Origin: Eleftheria terrae | GTDB lineage: Bacteria > Pseudomonadota > Gammaproteobacteria > Burkholderiales > Burkholderiaceae_C | Length of the DNA: 64,000 bases | Assembly (NCBI RefSeq): GCF_030419005.1 | Contig: NZ_CP106951.1 | Span: 2,542,001-2,606,000 of the forward strand | Direction: 5' to 3' | Shown: positions 1 through 9,372 of the stretch, one piece after another | Numbering within the stretch: position 1 is the first letter of the stretch | How the letters are laid out: each line of letters starts with the position of its first letter | Translations under genes and position numbers: made by a program | The notes under the pieces: generated by a model | Database searches by the model: none | Seen by the model: the letters and a program-made list of their open reading frames with translations, nothing else | Told to the model about the DNA's origin: nothing

Positions 1-248
1 GCTACTCGGCCGAGGAAGGCGCCAGCGAGATGGAGCGCCGCCTCGCCAGCGCCAGCGGTGCAGCCGAATTCGGCACCGAGGTGCGGCTGATGCGCCGCTA
101 CAAGCAGCTGGCCGACGAGGGCTGCTGCTGGCTGGTGGTCTTCGCGCCCGAGCCGGCCCAGGCACGGCGGGTCGCCGAGATCGCCCGCGAGGCGGGCGCC
201 TGCATCGCCGAGCGCTACGGCCGGCTGGTGATCGAAGACCTGATCTGA
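1..248 (+). CDS. C-terminal part of an unknown protein (cut by window edge)
   Basis: The reading frame is open from base 3 and ends at a TGA at 246-248. An in-frame ATG lies at 30, but coding-like sequence continues upstream of it, so the gene most likely begins outside the window. The visible 81 residues are soluble and look like an alpha/beta fold: a charged helix, a hydrophobic strand around LVVFAP, another amphipathic helix and a final strand ending RLVIEDLI. I recognise no catalytic motif and cannot name the family. It faces the end of ruvB, which lies on the other strand. Confidence 0.6.
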   Translation, partial: YSAEEGASEMERRLASASGAAEFGTEVRLMRRYKQLADEGCCWLVVFAPEPAQARRVAEIAREAGACIAERYGRLVIEDLI

Positions 249-270
249 GCCGGGTCCCGGCCGGCCAGCC

Positions 271-1338
271 TCAGGGCGCGCCGAACAGGTCCCCGGCGTC
301 CGCCCGCCCGGGCGGCGCCATGCCGAGGTGGCGGTAGGCCGCCACCGTGGCGATGCGCCCGCGCGGGGTGCGCTGCAGGTAGCCCTGCTGGATCAGGTAG
401 GGCTCGATCACGTCCTCGATGGTGTCGCGCTCCTCGCCGATGGCGGCCGCCAGGTTGTCGAGGCCCACTGGGCCGCCGTCGAACTTGTGGATCACCGCTT
501 CGAGCAGCTGGCGGTCCATCAGGTCGAAGCCTTGCGGGTCGACGTCCAGCATGGCCAGCGCCTTGTCGGCAACGGCCTTGGTGATGCGGCCGTCGCCCTT
601 CACCTCGGCATAGTCGCGCACCCGGCGCAGCAGACGGTTGGCAATGCGGGGGGTGCCGCGCGAGCGGCGGGCGATCTCCATCGCGCCCTGCGCATCGGCC
701 GGCGCGTTCAGCAGGCCGGCCGAGCGGGTCACGATGCGGGCCAGTTCCTCGGCGCTGTAGAACTCCAGCCGGGCGACGATGCCAAAACGGTCGCGCAGCG
801 GGTTGGTGAGCATGCCCGCGCGGGTGGTGGCCCCCACCAGGGTGAAAGGCTGCAGGTCGAGCTTGATGGAGCGGGCCGCCGGCCCTTCGCCAATCATGAT
901 GTCGATCTGGTAGTCCTCCAGCGCCGGGTAGAGGATTTCCTCGACCACCGGCGAGAGCCGGTGGATCTCGTCGATGAAGAGCACGTCGTTGCGCTCGAGG
1001 TTGGTCAGCAGCGCCGCCAGGTCCTTGGGCTTCTCCAGCACCGGGCCGGAGGTCTGGCGCAGGTTGACGCCCAGCTCGTGCGCGATGATGTGGCTCAGGG
1101 TCGTCTTGCCCAGCCCCGGCGGGCCGAACAGCAGCACATGGTCGAGCGCCTCGCCGCGCTTGCGGGCGGCGCCGATGAAGATCTCCAGCTGTTCGCGCGC
1201 CTTCACCTGGCCGACGTAGTCGTCCAGGCCCTTGGGCCGCAAAGCCCGCTCGATCACCTCCTCGCCGGGGGAGCCGGCGGAGGCCGACACGACCCGCTGG
1301 CGCGGCGGCGGGCTGAAGTCGTCGGTCTGGATGCTCAT
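271..1338 (-). CDS. ruvB: RuvB, Holliday junction branch-migration helicase
   Basis: RuvB is the AAA+ motor of the RuvABC resolvasome. Hexamers on either side of a RuvA-bound Holliday junction pump DNA by ATP hydrolysis. The 355-residue protein has the normal family length. Walker A (GPPGLGKTT) is at about residues 72-80, Walker B (FIDEIHRL) near 120, the sensor region GATTRAGML follows, and a winged-helix DNA-binding domain ends the protein ([16 protein letters not shown]). The N-terminal 30 residues are a variable extension. It follows ruvA with 7 bp between the genes, the usual ruvAB arrangement. ruvC is not in this window. Confidence 0.97.
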   Translation of the reverse strand: MSIQTDDFSPPPRQRVVSASAGSPGEEVIERALRPKGLDDYVGQVKAREQLEIFIGAARKRGEALDHVLLFGPPGLGKTTLSHIIAHELGVNLRQTSGPVLEKPKDLAALLTNLERNDVLFIDEIHRLSPVVEEILYPALEDYQIDIMIGEGPAARSIKLDLQPFTLVGATTRAGMLTNPLRDRFGIVARLEFYSAEELARIVTRSAGLLNAPADAQGAMEIARRSRGTPRIANRLLRRVRDYAEVKGDGRITKAVADKALAMLDVDPQGFDLMDRQLLEAVIHKFDGGPVGLDNLAAAIGEERDTIEDVIEPYLIQQGYLQRTPRGRIATVAAYRHLGMAPPGRADAGDLFGAP

Positions 1339-1345
1339 GCGAGGC

Positions 1346-1918
1346 TCACTTGTTCAGCGACCGCAGCGCCAGCTTGATGCCTTCGCTCACGCCCACATCG
1401 GCCGGCAAGGCCTTCAGCGCGGCGGCGGCTTCCTTGTCGCTGTAGCCGAGCGCGACCAGGGCCTGCAGCACGTCGCCGTGCGCCTCGCTGGCCACCGCCA
1501 CCGGCTGCGCCAGGTCGGGGCCGAGCTTGCCCTTGAGCTCGAGCAGCAGGCGCTCGGCCGTCTTCTTGCCGATGCCCGGCACCTTCACCAGGCGACCGGA
1601 CTCCTGGAGGCTGACCGCCTGCGCCAGGTCGCCCACGCTCATGCCGGAGAGCACGCCCAGCGCGGTACGCGGGCCGACGCCGGAGATCTTGATCAGCTGG
1701 CGGAAGGTCTCGCGCTCGGCGGCGCTGCCGAAGCCGTAGAGGATCTGGGCGTCCTCGCGAACCACGAAGTGGGTCAGCAGGCTGACCCGCTCGCCCAGGT
1801 TGGGCAGGTTGTAGAAGGTGCTCATCGGCACGTCGACCTCATAGCCGACGCCGTTGACATCGATCAACACCTGCGGAGGGGCCTTCTCCGCGATCACGCC
1901 CGTGAGCCGTCCAATCAT
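1346..1918 (-). CDS. ruvA: RuvA, Holliday junction DNA-binding subunit
   Basis: RuvA tetramers bind four-way DNA junctions and load RuvB. I chose the ATG at 1918 because the product then begins MIGRLTG, the conserved RuvA N-terminus. An open frame continues upstream to 2005, but it would overlap the response-regulator gene. The 190-residue length is normal. Domain I is an OB fold. Domain II carries two helix-hairpin-helix motifs ([13 protein letters not shown] and [15 protein letters not shown]), and the C-terminal domain III (about the last 50 residues) contacts RuvB. It is co-transcribed with ruvB. Confidence 0.96.
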   Translation of the reverse strand: MIGRLTGVIAEKAPPQVLIDVNGVGYEVDVPMSTFYNLPNLGERVSLLTHFVVREDAQILYGFGSAAERETFRQLIKISGVGPRTALGVLSGMSVGDLAQAVSLQESGRLVKVPGIGKKTAERLLLELKGKLGPDLAQPVAVASEAHGDVLQALVALGYSDKEAAAALKALPADVGVSEGIKLALRSLNK

Positions 1919-1946
1919 CGGCCGGATTATCGCGGCCGCGGCGGGC

Positions 1947-2612
1947 TCAGCGCGGCGATTTGCGGAACAGGCCCAGGCGCTGCGCTTCCAGCGCGGCCTC
2001 GGCACGCGACGACACGTTGAGCTTGCGGTAGATCTGCTTCACGTAGTCGGCGATGGTGTGGCGCGACAGGCCCAGCTGCACGCCGATTTCGGGCAGCGTG
2101 AAGCCCTTGGCCACGCGCAGCAGCACCTCGTTCTCGCGGTCGGTGAGCGAGACCGGCGGCAGCAGCGGCTCGGTCTGGGCCGGCTGGTGGCGGGCCTGGG
2201 AAGCGAAGTAGGCGATCACGCGGCGCGCAATGGACGGCGACAGCGGCGGTTCGCCCTGGGTGATGCGCTGCAGCTGCTCGGCCAGCTGGTCCTTGGCCTG
2301 CTCTTTCAGCAGGTAACCAAAGGCACCCGCCTGCAGCGCGGGGAAGAGGTGGTCGTCGTCATCATGGATGGTGACCACCACCGACTGGGCCTCCGGCTGC
2401 GACTCGCGCAGCGCCGCCACCACCTCCACGCCGGAGCCGTCGGGCAGGCCCAGGTCGATCAGGGCCAGGTCGAAGCGCAGCGCGGTGATCTGCTCCAGCG
2501 CATCGTGCACGCGGGCGCTTTCGGACACGCGCGCGGCTGGAAAGACCTGGGTCACCAGCGTCTTCAGCCACTGGCGGATTTCGGGAAGGTCTTCGAGGAG
2601 CAGGATATGCAT
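1947..2612 (-). CDS. Response regulator, NarL/LuxR family
   Basis: This is a two-domain DNA-binding response regulator of about 221 residues. The receiver domain starts [11 protein letters not shown] (acidic pocket E7/D8) and has the phospho-acceptor aspartate at about residue 53 in [14 protein letters not shown] conserved lysine follows in YLLKEQ. The C-terminal LuxR-type HTH is clear (LTDRENEVL, then [19 protein letters not shown]). I chose the ATG at 2612 because the receiver domain begins there. A GTG at 2624 would add four residues. It lies about 115 bp downstream of a HisKA_3-type kinase gene on the same strand, so the two almost certainly form one signalling pair. The target genes are unknown. 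Confidence 0.9.
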   Translation of the reverse strand: MHILLLEDLPEIRQWLKTLVTQVFPAARVSESARVHDALEQITALRFDLALIDLGLPDGSGVEVVAALRESQPEAQSVVVTIHDDDDHLFPALQAGAFGYLLKEQAKDQLAEQLQRITQGEPPLSPSIARRVIAYFASQARHQPAQTEPLLPPVSLTDRENEVLLRVAKGFTLPEIGVQLGLSRHTIADYVKQIYRKLNVSSRAEAALEAQRLGLFRKSPR

Positions 2613-2726
2613 GTGAACAGTCACTCAGAGCGCCGTCACTGCACCAGCGCGGACGGCCACTGCCATGGTACCGCGCAATTGCCCGTTTTTGCGGCGCTCC
2701 GGACCCCGCGTCAGTGACACTTTCCG

Positions 2727-4601
2727 CTAAAGCGGCAAGGTCAGCCGGATCACCGTGCCGTAGCCCGGCCCCGACTCCACCAGGCACTGCCCGGCCAGCT
2801 GCTTGGCGCGGCGCTTCATGCTCGCCATGCCGTGGCCGCGGTCGAGCTTGCCGTCCAGCTCCAGCGGGATGCCGCGGCCGTTGTCCTGGATCACCAGGTT
2901 GAAATCGGTCGCGTCGATCACGCAGCGGATGGTGCAGGCAGTGGCGCCGCTGTGCTTGATGATGTTGCTGGTGGCCTCGCGCAGGATGCGGGTAGTCTGC
3001 ACATAGGCGCGTGCCGACAGGTGGCGCTCGTCGCTTTCGTGGGCCGTCATCCAGTCCACCTGCACCGCCGCCTGTCCCAGGCGCGAGACCACTTCGGCCC
3101 GCCAGTCGGCCAGGGCGTCGGCCACTTTCACCGGCTTGCCGGTCAGGCCGCGCACCGACAGGCGCATTTCCTCCAGCGCCTCGCGCGCCAGCGTCGAGAT
3201 GCGCTCGTCGCCACTGGTGTGGACGATGGTCAGCAGCTTGGCGCCCAGGTCGTCGTGGAGGTCGCCGGCGATGCGCTTGCGTTCGGCCTCGGCCACCTGC
3301 TCGATGCGGGCCTCGGCCAGCTCGGCATAGCTGCGCTCGATCTCGGACGTCTTCTCGCTGATGCGCTGCTCCAGGTGCACACGGGCCATCTCGGCCGCCT
3401 GCAGGGCCTGCACGAAGTGCTGCACCAGGCGCAGGCCCACCGCGAAGAACAGCAGCGGCATCGCAAAATGGATCAGGTGCACCCGCGGCATGTCGATCCA
3501 CTCGTGCTGCACCGCGGTTTCCACCATCGCCAGCACCACCACCAGGATCAGCACCCCACTCATCAGCCAGAACTCCGGCCGCCGCTCATGCCAGACATGG
3601 CGCAGGTAGTAGGCCGTGGCCCAGCTGATCTCGAGCACGTAGAGCGCGGACCAGACCGTGATGGTGGTGAAGAAGTGGGTGTCCCCGGCCAGCGCGATGG
3701 AGACCGGCACCAGCACGCACTGCAGCAGCATGGCCAGGCCGACCGCCCGGTGGCTGTGCCCGCCGTAGCGCTGCAGGAACAGCACCGCCATCGCGATGAC
3801 CGGGGCGTAGAGCGTGCTGATCAGCACCTCCACCGTCCAGTGGTCCAGCGGCATGTGGCGCACCCACATGCGCGAGCCCAGCACCGCCCAGCCGACCAGC
3901 AGCAAGCCGAAGTAGAGATAGGCCGGCTCGGAGCGCCGCGCCCAGGCCAGGCCGAGCATGAACAAGCCGAGCACGACGATGGTGACTCCCACCACCTGGC
4001 CCATGGTGACGTTCCAGAACAGCTGGCGCTCGTAGCGGCCGAGCAGCTCCGACTGCGGCGCCACCACCAGCTCCGACAACCCGCCCGCCCGCTGGCGGGC
4101 CGCCACCCGTTGCAGCCCGTAGCCCACCACCTTCAGCTCCAGCTGGTTGCCGTCGGGCTTGAGCAGGCCGGCCGGCAGCATCACCATGTGCGGGTAGTAG
4201 CAGTTGCGCGTGACCGGCGGCGTCATGCTGCCGTGGCGCACCACCAGCTGGCCGTTGAGCCGCACCTCTACATTGGAGCAGGCGCGCTCGATGTAGAGCG
4301 CCAGCAGGTCGCCGTTGGCGGGTGGCGGGGCCCCGAACGGGACCCGGTAGGTGACGGTGCCTTCGAAGTCCGCCCGACGGGCGGCCCACGCGTCGGGCAA
4401 GGTGACCGCTTGCTGCAGCGGGCGGGCCGGCCCTTCGAACGGCGCTTCCTCGACGACCACGGCCTGCTGCAGCCGCAGTTCGGCGGCGCCGGCCGGCTGC
4501 CAGGCGAAGAGCAGCGCGAGCAGCACGATCGCGGCCCAGCCGGAAGCGAGCGCCCACGGCGCGCGACTGCGGCAACACCGCATCAGAAACGAGGAAGTCA
4601 T
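2727..4601 (-). CDS. Membrane sensor histidine kinase (7TM sensor, HisKA_3/HATPase_c)
   Basis: This 624-residue kinase partners the response regulator that follows. It starts with a signal anchor (about residues 16-39). A periplasmic beta-rich domain resembling the 7TMR-DISM extracellular type carries Cys residues in ERACSN and TRNCYY. About seven hydrophobic segments follow (roughly residues 195-400), then a coiled-coil linker. The dimerisation/phospho-acceptor box is ERKRIAGDLHDDLGAK, with the histidine at about 449. The ATPase N-box is REATSNIIKHS at about 542-552, and the G1 box DNGRGIP is at about 573-579. This is the NarX/DesK-like class that pairs with LuxR-type regulators. The ligand cannot be deduced. 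Confidence 0.88.
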   Translation of the reverse strand: MTSSFLMRCCRSRAPWALASGWAAIVLLALLFAWQPAGAAELRLQQAVVVEEAPFEGPARPLQQAVTLPDAWAARRADFEGTVTYRVPFGAPPPANGDLLALYIERACSNVEVRLNGQLVVRHGSMTPPVTRNCYYPHMVMLPAGLLKPDGNQLELKVVGYGLQRVAARQRAGGLSELVVAPQSELLGRYERQLFWNVTMGQVVGVTIVVLGLFMLGLAWARRSEPAYLYFGLLLVGWAVLGSRMWVRHMPLDHWTVEVLISTLYAPVIAMAVLFLQRYGGHSHRAVGLAMLLQCVLVPVSIALAGDTHFFTTITVWSALYVLEISWATAYYLRHVWHERRPEFWLMSGVLILVVVLAMVETAVQHEWIDMPRVHLIHFAMPLLFFAVGLRLVQHFVQALQAAEMARVHLEQRISEKTSEIERSYAELAEARIEQVAEAERKRIAGDLHDDLGAKLLTIVHTSGDERISTLAREALEEMRLSVRGLTGKPVKVADALADWRAEVVSRLGQAAVQVDWMTAHESDERHLSARAYVQTTRILREATSNIIKHSGATACTIRCVIDATDFNLVIQDNGRGIPLELDGKLDRGHGMASMKRRAKQLAGQCLVESGPGYGTVIRLTLPL

Positions 4602-4686
4602 GGGCGCGGATTCTCCCCGAGCGCCGGCCGGGGGACAATCGCTGCGGCGGCCCCGATCGTCAATGGGCTGCAGGAGTTCTCATCTC

Positions 4687-5649
4687 GTGATTCTTCGACA
4701 CGCCTTCATCCCGCTGGACAACGCCCGTCTGGCCCATTTGTGCGGCACCCTGGACGAGCACCTGCGGACCATCGAGGCCGCGTTCGACGTCAGCATCACC
4801 CGCCGCAACGAGTCCTTCCGCATCGAAGGTGCCAAGAAGGCGGCCGAGCGCGCCGTCGCGCTGCTGCAGTCGCTCTATGACCGCGCCCGCCGCCCGATTC
4901 CCGCCGACGAACTGCAGCTGGCCCTGCTGGAGGCCATGCAGCCGGAAGGCCGGCGCGAGCCGCGGGCGGCCGAGGGCGAGGAAGTGGTGCTGCGCACCCG
5001 CCGCACCGACCTGCAGGGCCGCACGCCCAACCAGGACCTGTACCTGCGCAACATCCTGGGCCACGACATCACCTTCGGCATCGGCCCGGCCGGCACCGGC
5101 AAGACCTTCCTGGCGGTGGCCTGCGCGGTGGACGCGCTGGAGCGCAGCGCGGTGCAGCGCATCATCCTGACCCGCCCGGCGGTGGAAGCCGGCGAGCGGC
5201 TGGGCTTCCTGCCTGGCGACCTGTCGCAGAAGGTCGACCCCTACCTGCGGCCGCTCTACGACGCGCTCTACGACCTGATGGGCTTCGACCGGGTGACCAA
5301 GGCCTTCGAGAAAGGCAGCATCGAGATCGCGCCGCTGGCCTTCATGCGGGGGCGCACGCTCAACCATGCCTTCGTGATCCTGGACGAGGCGCAGAACACC
5401 ACCCCCGAGCAGATGAAGATGTTCCTGACCCGCATCGGCTTCGGCAGCAAGGCGGTGGTGACCGGCGATGTCAGCCAGATCGACCTGCCGCGCGGCCAGA
5501 AGAGCGGGCTGATCGATGCCGAGCGCATCCTGCGCCGGGTGCGCGGCATTGCAATGACCCACTTCACTTCAGCGGACGTGGTGCGACACCCGCTGGTGGC
5601 CCGCATCGTCGAGGCCTACGACGCATCGCAGCAGCGCGGGGAGGACTGA
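4687..5649 (+). CDS. phoH: PhoH-like NTPase
   Basis: This is a PhoH-family P-loop protein of about 320 residues, the usual length for the YbeZ-type member found with YbeY. An N-terminal KH-like stretch ([17 protein letters not shown]) precedes Walker A (GPAGTGKTF) at about 131-140 and Walker B (FVILDEAQN) at about 229. I favour the GTG start at 4687 because AGGAG at 4672-4676 is 10 bases upstream. An ATG at 4663 lies before that ribosome-binding site. The stop overlaps the ybeY start by one base (TGATG), so translation is probably coupled. Family members are RNA helicase-like NTPases that work with YbeY in rRNA handling. That role is known for relatives, not shown here. Confidence 0.92.
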   Translation: MILRHAFIPLDNARLAHLCGTLDEHLRTIEAAFDVSITRRNESFRIEGAKKAAERAVALLQSLYDRARRPIPADELQLALLEAMQPEGRREPRAAEGEEVVLRTRRTDLQGRTPNQDLYLRNILGHDITFGIGPAGTGKTFLAVACAVDALERSAVQRIILTRPAVEAGERLGFLPGDLSQKVDPYLRPLYDALYDLMGFDRVTKAFEKGSIEIAPLAFMRGRTLNHAFVILDEAQNTTPEQMKMFLTRIGFGSKAVVTGDVSQIDLPRGQKSGLIDAERILRRVRGIAMTHFTSADVVRHPLVARIVEAYDASQQRGED

Positions 5650-6107
5650 TGGCCACCGCGAAACCCGAGCTGCAGCTCTCGCTGCAGTTCGTCGATGCTG
5701 CCCACCGTGCCGAGCTGCCGCGCCACAAGGTGCTGCGCTGGATGCGCGCCGCGCTGGAGGCCCCGGCGGAAATCACGGTGCGCATCGTCGGCGCCGAGGA
5801 GGGGCAAGCCCTCAACCGCGACTTCCGCGGCAAGGACTACGCCACCAACGTGCTGACGTTCGACTATGCCCACGAACCCGTGGTGATGGCCGACCTGGTG
5901 CTGTGCGCGCCAGTGGTCGAGCGCGAGGCGCGCGAGATGGGCAAGCCGCTGCAGGCCCACTATGCGCACCTGCTGGTGCACGGCACCCTGCATGCGCAAG
6001 GCTACGACCATGAGGCCGAGGACGAGGCCGAGCTGATGGAAGGCCGCGAGACGGAGATCCTGCTCGCGCTGGGCTACGAGGACCCCTACGCGCGCGACGC
6101 GGGCTAG
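5649..6107 (+). CDS. ybeY: YbeY endoribonuclease
   Basis: YbeY is a zinc-dependent single-strand endoribonuclease involved in 16S rRNA 3'-end maturation and late 30S quality control. The 152-residue protein has the diagnostic metal-binding motif [11 protein letters not shown] at about 111-121. The central [15 protein letters not shown] stretch is also typical. The start ATG shares its A with the phoH stop. In many betaproteobacteria a corC/hlyC-type gene follows. Here the next gene is on the other strand, so this operon ends at ybeY. Confidence 0.95.
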   Translation: MATAKPELQLSLQFVDAAHRAELPRHKVLRWMRAALEAPAEITVRIVGAEEGQALNRDFRGKDYATNVLTFDYAHEPVVMADLVLCAPVVEREAREMGKPLQAHYAHLLVHGTLHAQGYDHEAEDEAELMEGRETEILLALGYEDPYARDAG

Positions 6108-6125
6108 ACCGCGGCATCGCGCGGT
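6108..6125 (+). terminator. GC-rich hairpin after ybeY
   Basis: ACCGCG and CGCGGT pair perfectly around a 6-base loop directly after the ybeY stop. There is no T-run, so it is at best a weak or Rho-assisted terminator. The remaining 200 bp to dppF (6126-6329) show GC-rich short inverted repeats and nothing I can name. Confidence 0.4.
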
Positions 6126-6329
6126 CCCCGCCACGCCTGCCGGGACCGCGGGCTGCCGGGGCGGCGCGCGCCGGTGTCATGGCTGGCGCCGGCTCGTCAC
6201 CGCACCCGTGTCTTGATCATCGGCCGGCGGCAGGAGCGCCCGCCCGCACCCGCGTCACCGACGCCCGCACGGCCCGTCGCGCCAGGCCGGCAGCATGCCG
6301 ATCAGCGGGCGCTTCCCGGCGCCTGCCGC

Positions 6330-7397
6330 TCAGATGCGCCCTTCCTCCACGGCGTGGCAGGCCACCTTCACCCCGCGCAGCGACAGCAACGCCGGCCGCT
6401 CGCTGGAACACCGCGCATTGGCATGCGGGCAGCGCGGGTGGAAGGCGCAGCCCCGCGGTGGGTTCAGCGGGTTGGGCACCTCGCCCTGCACCGGGGTGCG
6501 TGAGCGGCCCGTCATGCGGATGTCGGGAATCGCGTCCAGCAGCATGCGGGTGTACGGGTGCAGCGGCCGCTCGAACAGCTCGCGCTTGGGCGCGACCTCG
6601 ACCAGCCGGCCCAGGTACATCACGCCGACCTCGTCGGCGACATGGTGCACCACCGCCAGGTTGTGCGAGATGAACAGGTAGGTGAGCCCCCGCTCGCGCT
6701 GCAGGTCCTTCATGATGTTGAGCACCTGCGCCTGCACCGAGACATCCAGCGCGGAGGTGGGCTCGTCGCAGACCAGGAACTCCGGCTGCGTCGCCAGCGC
6801 CCGGGCGATCGAGATGCGCTGGCGCTGGCCGCCGGAGAACTGATGCGGGAACTTCTGCATGTCGGCCGCCGCCAGGCCCACCGACTCCAGCAGCTCGCCC
6901 ACCCGCTGGCGCAACGCCGCGGGGTCCTTCAGCAGGCCATGCTCGAGCAGCGGCTCGGCAATGATGTCCTGCACCTTCCAGCGCGGGTTCAGGCTGGCAT
7001 AGGGGTCCTGGAAGATCATCTGCATGCGCCGGCGCAGGCTGCGGCCCTCCCGGCTGCCCAGGGCAGCCGCGGTCGGCTGGCCGTCGAAGCGCACCTCGCC
7101 ACGGCTGGGCGCATACAGGCCCACCAGCAGTCGCGCCACGGTGCTCTTGCCGCAACCGGACTCGCCCACCAGGGCCAGCGTCTTGCCCTTCTCGATGGAG
7201 AAGCTGACGCCATCCACCGCGTGCACGAACTGCTTGGGCTTGCGCTCCACCACCCGGTTCAGCCAGGGTGCGGAGACATCGAAGATCTTCGCCAGGTCGT
7301 CCACCTGCACCAGGGCCGCAGCGGCCGCGTGCCGGCCATGTGGGTCGGCGGCGCCCGCGGGGGTGGCCGCCCGGGCACTGCTCAGCATCGCGTTCAT
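6330..7397 (-). CDS. Peptide ABC transporter, ATP-binding subunit (DppF/OppF type)
   Basis: This is the last gene of the seven-gene peptide-uptake operon and the second of its two ATPases. Walker A (GESGCGKST) is at about 78-86, the ABC signature FSGGQRQR at 187-194 and Walker B with DEP at 211-213. The C-terminal oligopeptide-transporter extension ends with a Cys-containing stretch ([18 protein letters not shown]), typical of DppF/OppF proteins. The 355-residue length includes an alanine-rich leader of about 28 residues. Its ATG overlaps the dppD stop by four bases (ATGA), and GGAG lies just upstream. Confidence 0.93.
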   Translation of the reverse strand: MNAMLSSARAATPAGAADPHGRHAAAAALVQVDDLAKIFDVSAPWLNRVVERKPKQFVHAVDGVSFSIEKGKTLALVGESGCGKSTVARLLVGLYAPSRGEVRFDGQPTAAALGSREGRSLRRRMQMIFQDPYASLNPRWKVQDIIAEPLLEHGLLKDPAALRQRVGELLESVGLAAADMQKFPHQFSGGQRQRISIARALATQPEFLVCDEPTSALDVSVQAQVLNIMKDLQRERGLTYLFISHNLAVVHHVADEVGVMYLGRLVEVAPKRELFERPLHPYTRMLLDAIPDIRMTGRSRTPVQGEVPNPLNPPRGCAFHPRCPHANARCSSERPALLSLRGVKVACHAVEEGRI

Positions 7398-8380
7398 GCG
7401 GCTCTCCTCAGGGGTTGTTCAGCGTGCAGCCAGCAGGCAGCCCGGGTGCGGCCGGCGTCCAGCAGTTCAGGCCGCTCGACGCGGCAGCGGTCAAACACCC
7501 GCGGGCAGCGGGGGTTGAAGGCGCAGCCCTGCGGGATGGCGTTCAGCCGCGGCATCGAGCCGTCGATCTGCGACAACCGCTCGCGCTCGTCCTCCACCGA
7601 CGGGATGGAGCCCATCAGGCCGGCGGTGTAGGGATGGGCCGGCGCATGGATGACCTCCTGCACCGGCCCGATCTCGACCACCCGCCCGGCATACATCACC
7701 GCCACCCGGTCGCAGGTCTCGGCGATCACGCCCATGTCGTGGGTCACCAGCATCACCGCTGCGCCCTTCTCGCTGCACAGGCGCTTGAGCAGCGTGATGA
7801 TCTGGGCCTGGATGGACACGTCCAGCGCGGTAGTCGGTTCATCGGCCACGATCAGCTGCGGCTCGGCCGCCAGCGCCAGCGCGATCACGACCCGCTGGCG
7901 CATGCCGCCGGAGAACTGGTGCGGGTAGTGGTCGATGCGCGCCTCGGCCGCCGGGATGCCGGTGTCCTTGAGCAGCTGGATGGCGCGCCGGCGGGCCTCC
8001 GCCCCGTTCACCGGCAGGTGGGTCTGGATGGTCTCCACCAGCTGCCGACCCACGGTGTAGAGCGGGTTCAGCGAGGTCAGCGGGTCCTGGAAGATGGCGC
8101 CGATCTTGCGGCCGCGCACCCGGCGCATGGCCTCCTGGGGCAGGTTGTCGATGCGCTGGCCGTCCAGCAGGATCTGGCCACCGGCGACCCGCCCGGGCGG
8201 CTCCAGCAGGCCGATGATGGAAGCGCCCGTCAGCGACTTGCCGGCGCCGGACTCGCCGACCACACCGAGGATCTCGCCAGCGGCAATGTCGAAGGACACG
8301 TCGTCCAGCGCCAGCAGGGTGCCGCGGCGGGTGGGAAACTCGACGCGCAGGTTCTTCACCTGCAGCAAGGGGGAAGTCAT
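7394..8380 (-). CDS. Peptide ABC transporter, ATP-binding subunit (DppD/OppD type)
   Basis: This is the first of two ATPases that should heterodimerise on the cytoplasmic face of the DppBC-type permease. Walker A (GESGAGKSL) is at about 42-50, signature FSGGMRQR at 156-163 and Walker B ending DEP at 180-182. The Cys-rich oligopeptide-transporter C-terminus ([15 protein letters not shown]) is present. AAGGAG lies 6 bp before the ATG. The gene starts 13 bp after the permease gene and overlaps the next ATPase gene, so the three are translated together. Confidence 0.93.
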   Translation of the reverse strand: MTSPLLQVKNLRVEFPTRRGTLLALDDVSFDIAAGEILGVVGESGAGKSLTGASIIGLLEPPGRVAGGQILLDGQRIDNLPQEAMRRVRGRKIGAIFQDPLTSLNPLYTVGRQLVETIQTHLPVNGAEARRRAIQLLKDTGIPAAEARIDHYPHQFSGGMRQRVVIALALAAEPQLIVADEPTTALDVSIQAQIITLLKRLCSEKGAAVMLVTHDMGVIAETCDRVAVMYAGRVVEIGPVQEVIHAPAHPYTAGLMGSIPSVEDERERLSQIDGSMPRLNAIPQGCAFNPRCPRVFDRCRVERPELLDAGRTRAACWLHAEQPLRRAA

Positions 8381-8393
8381 GGAAGGCTCCTTC

Positions 8394-9311
8394 TCAGCGC
8401 AGGCGCGGGTTGAGGGCGTCGCGCAGCCAGTCGCCCAGCAGGTTCACGCTGAGCGCAATGAGCACCAGCATGATGCCCGGGAAGATGGTGATCCACCATT
8501 CGCCGCTGAAGAGGAAGTCGTTGCCGACGCGGATCAGCGTGCCGAGCGACGGCGAGGTGGGTGGCATGCCGACGCCCAGGAAGGACAACGTCGCCTCGAT
8601 GATGATGGCCTGCGCCACCTGGATGGTCGACAGCACCAGCACCGGCCCGAGCACATTGGGCAGCACATGCTTGCGCATGATGCGCAGCGGGCTGACGCCG
8701 ATCACGCGGGCGGCCTGCACATAGTCCTTGTTGCGCTCCACCAGCGTGGAGCCGCGCACGGTGCGCGCGTAGTCCACCCACTTGGTCAAGGCAATGGAGA
8801 CGATCAGCACCGCGAAGGCGAGCTGCTCATGCGCGTCCGGCACCATGGCCCGGCCGACGCCGTCCACCAGCAGGGCCACCAGGATGGTGGGGAAGGACAG
8901 CATCACGTCGCAGATGCGCATCAGGAAGGCATCGAGCTTGCCGCCGACAAAGCCGGCCAGCAGCCCCAGGCTGACGCCGATCAACAGCGACAGCACGACC
9001 GAAGCGATGCCCACCATCAGCGAGATGCGCGCGCCGTACATCAGCGCCGACAGGATGTCGCGGCCCTGGTCATCGGTGCCGAACAGGTAGCTGGCCTTGC
9101 CGCCCTCCATCCAGGCGGGCGGCAGGCGGGCATCGCCCAGCTCCAGCGTCGCCAGGTCGAAGGGATTGTGCGGTGCGATCCAGTTGGCAAAGATGGCGCA
9201 GACGATGCACACGGTGGCGATCACGGCGGCCAGGATCGCCACCGGGGAGGTGCGGAAGCTGTACCAGACGTCGCCGTCGAAGAAACGTTGCAGTGCGGTG
9301 GTGGTCATCAC
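8394..9311 (-). CDS. Peptide ABC transporter, permease (DppC type)
   Basis: This 305-residue inner-membrane protein has about six transmembrane segments, the first near residues 24-45. The EAA-type loop contacting the ATPases (ARVIGVSPLRIMRKHVLPN) is at about 203-221. The N-terminal cytosolic tail and first periplasmic loop (APHNPFDLATLELGDARLPP) fit the DppC subfamily. Two ATGs are adjacent at 9311 and 9308, and neither has a strong ribosome-binding site. It is separated from its partner DppB by two genes, an amidohydrolase and a second binding protein, which is unusual. Confidence 0.92.
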   Translation of the reverse strand: MMTTTALQRFFDGDVWYSFRTSPVAILAAVIATVCIVCAIFANWIAPHNPFDLATLELGDARLPPAWMEGGKASYLFGTDDQGRDILSALMYGARISLMVGIASVVLSLLIGVSLGLLAGFVGGKLDAFLMRICDVMLSFPTILVALLVDGVGRAMVPDAHEQLAFAVLIVSIALTKWVDYARTVRGSTLVERNKDYVQAARVIGVSPLRIMRKHVLPNVLGPVLVLSTIQVAQAIIIEATLSFLGVGMPPTSPSLGTLIRVGNDFLFSGEWWITIFPGIMLVLIALSVNLLGDWLRDALNPRLR

Positions 9312-9372
9312 GGGGTGGGTGTTGAAGAGCCGCGCCGGGCTTGTGGCCCGGCGTGGCCCGGGGAGCGCATCG

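Noticed and set aside
2832..4880. Long open frame (682 codons) on the plus strand
   Set aside because: Antisense to the histidine kinase gene, whose domains are clear.
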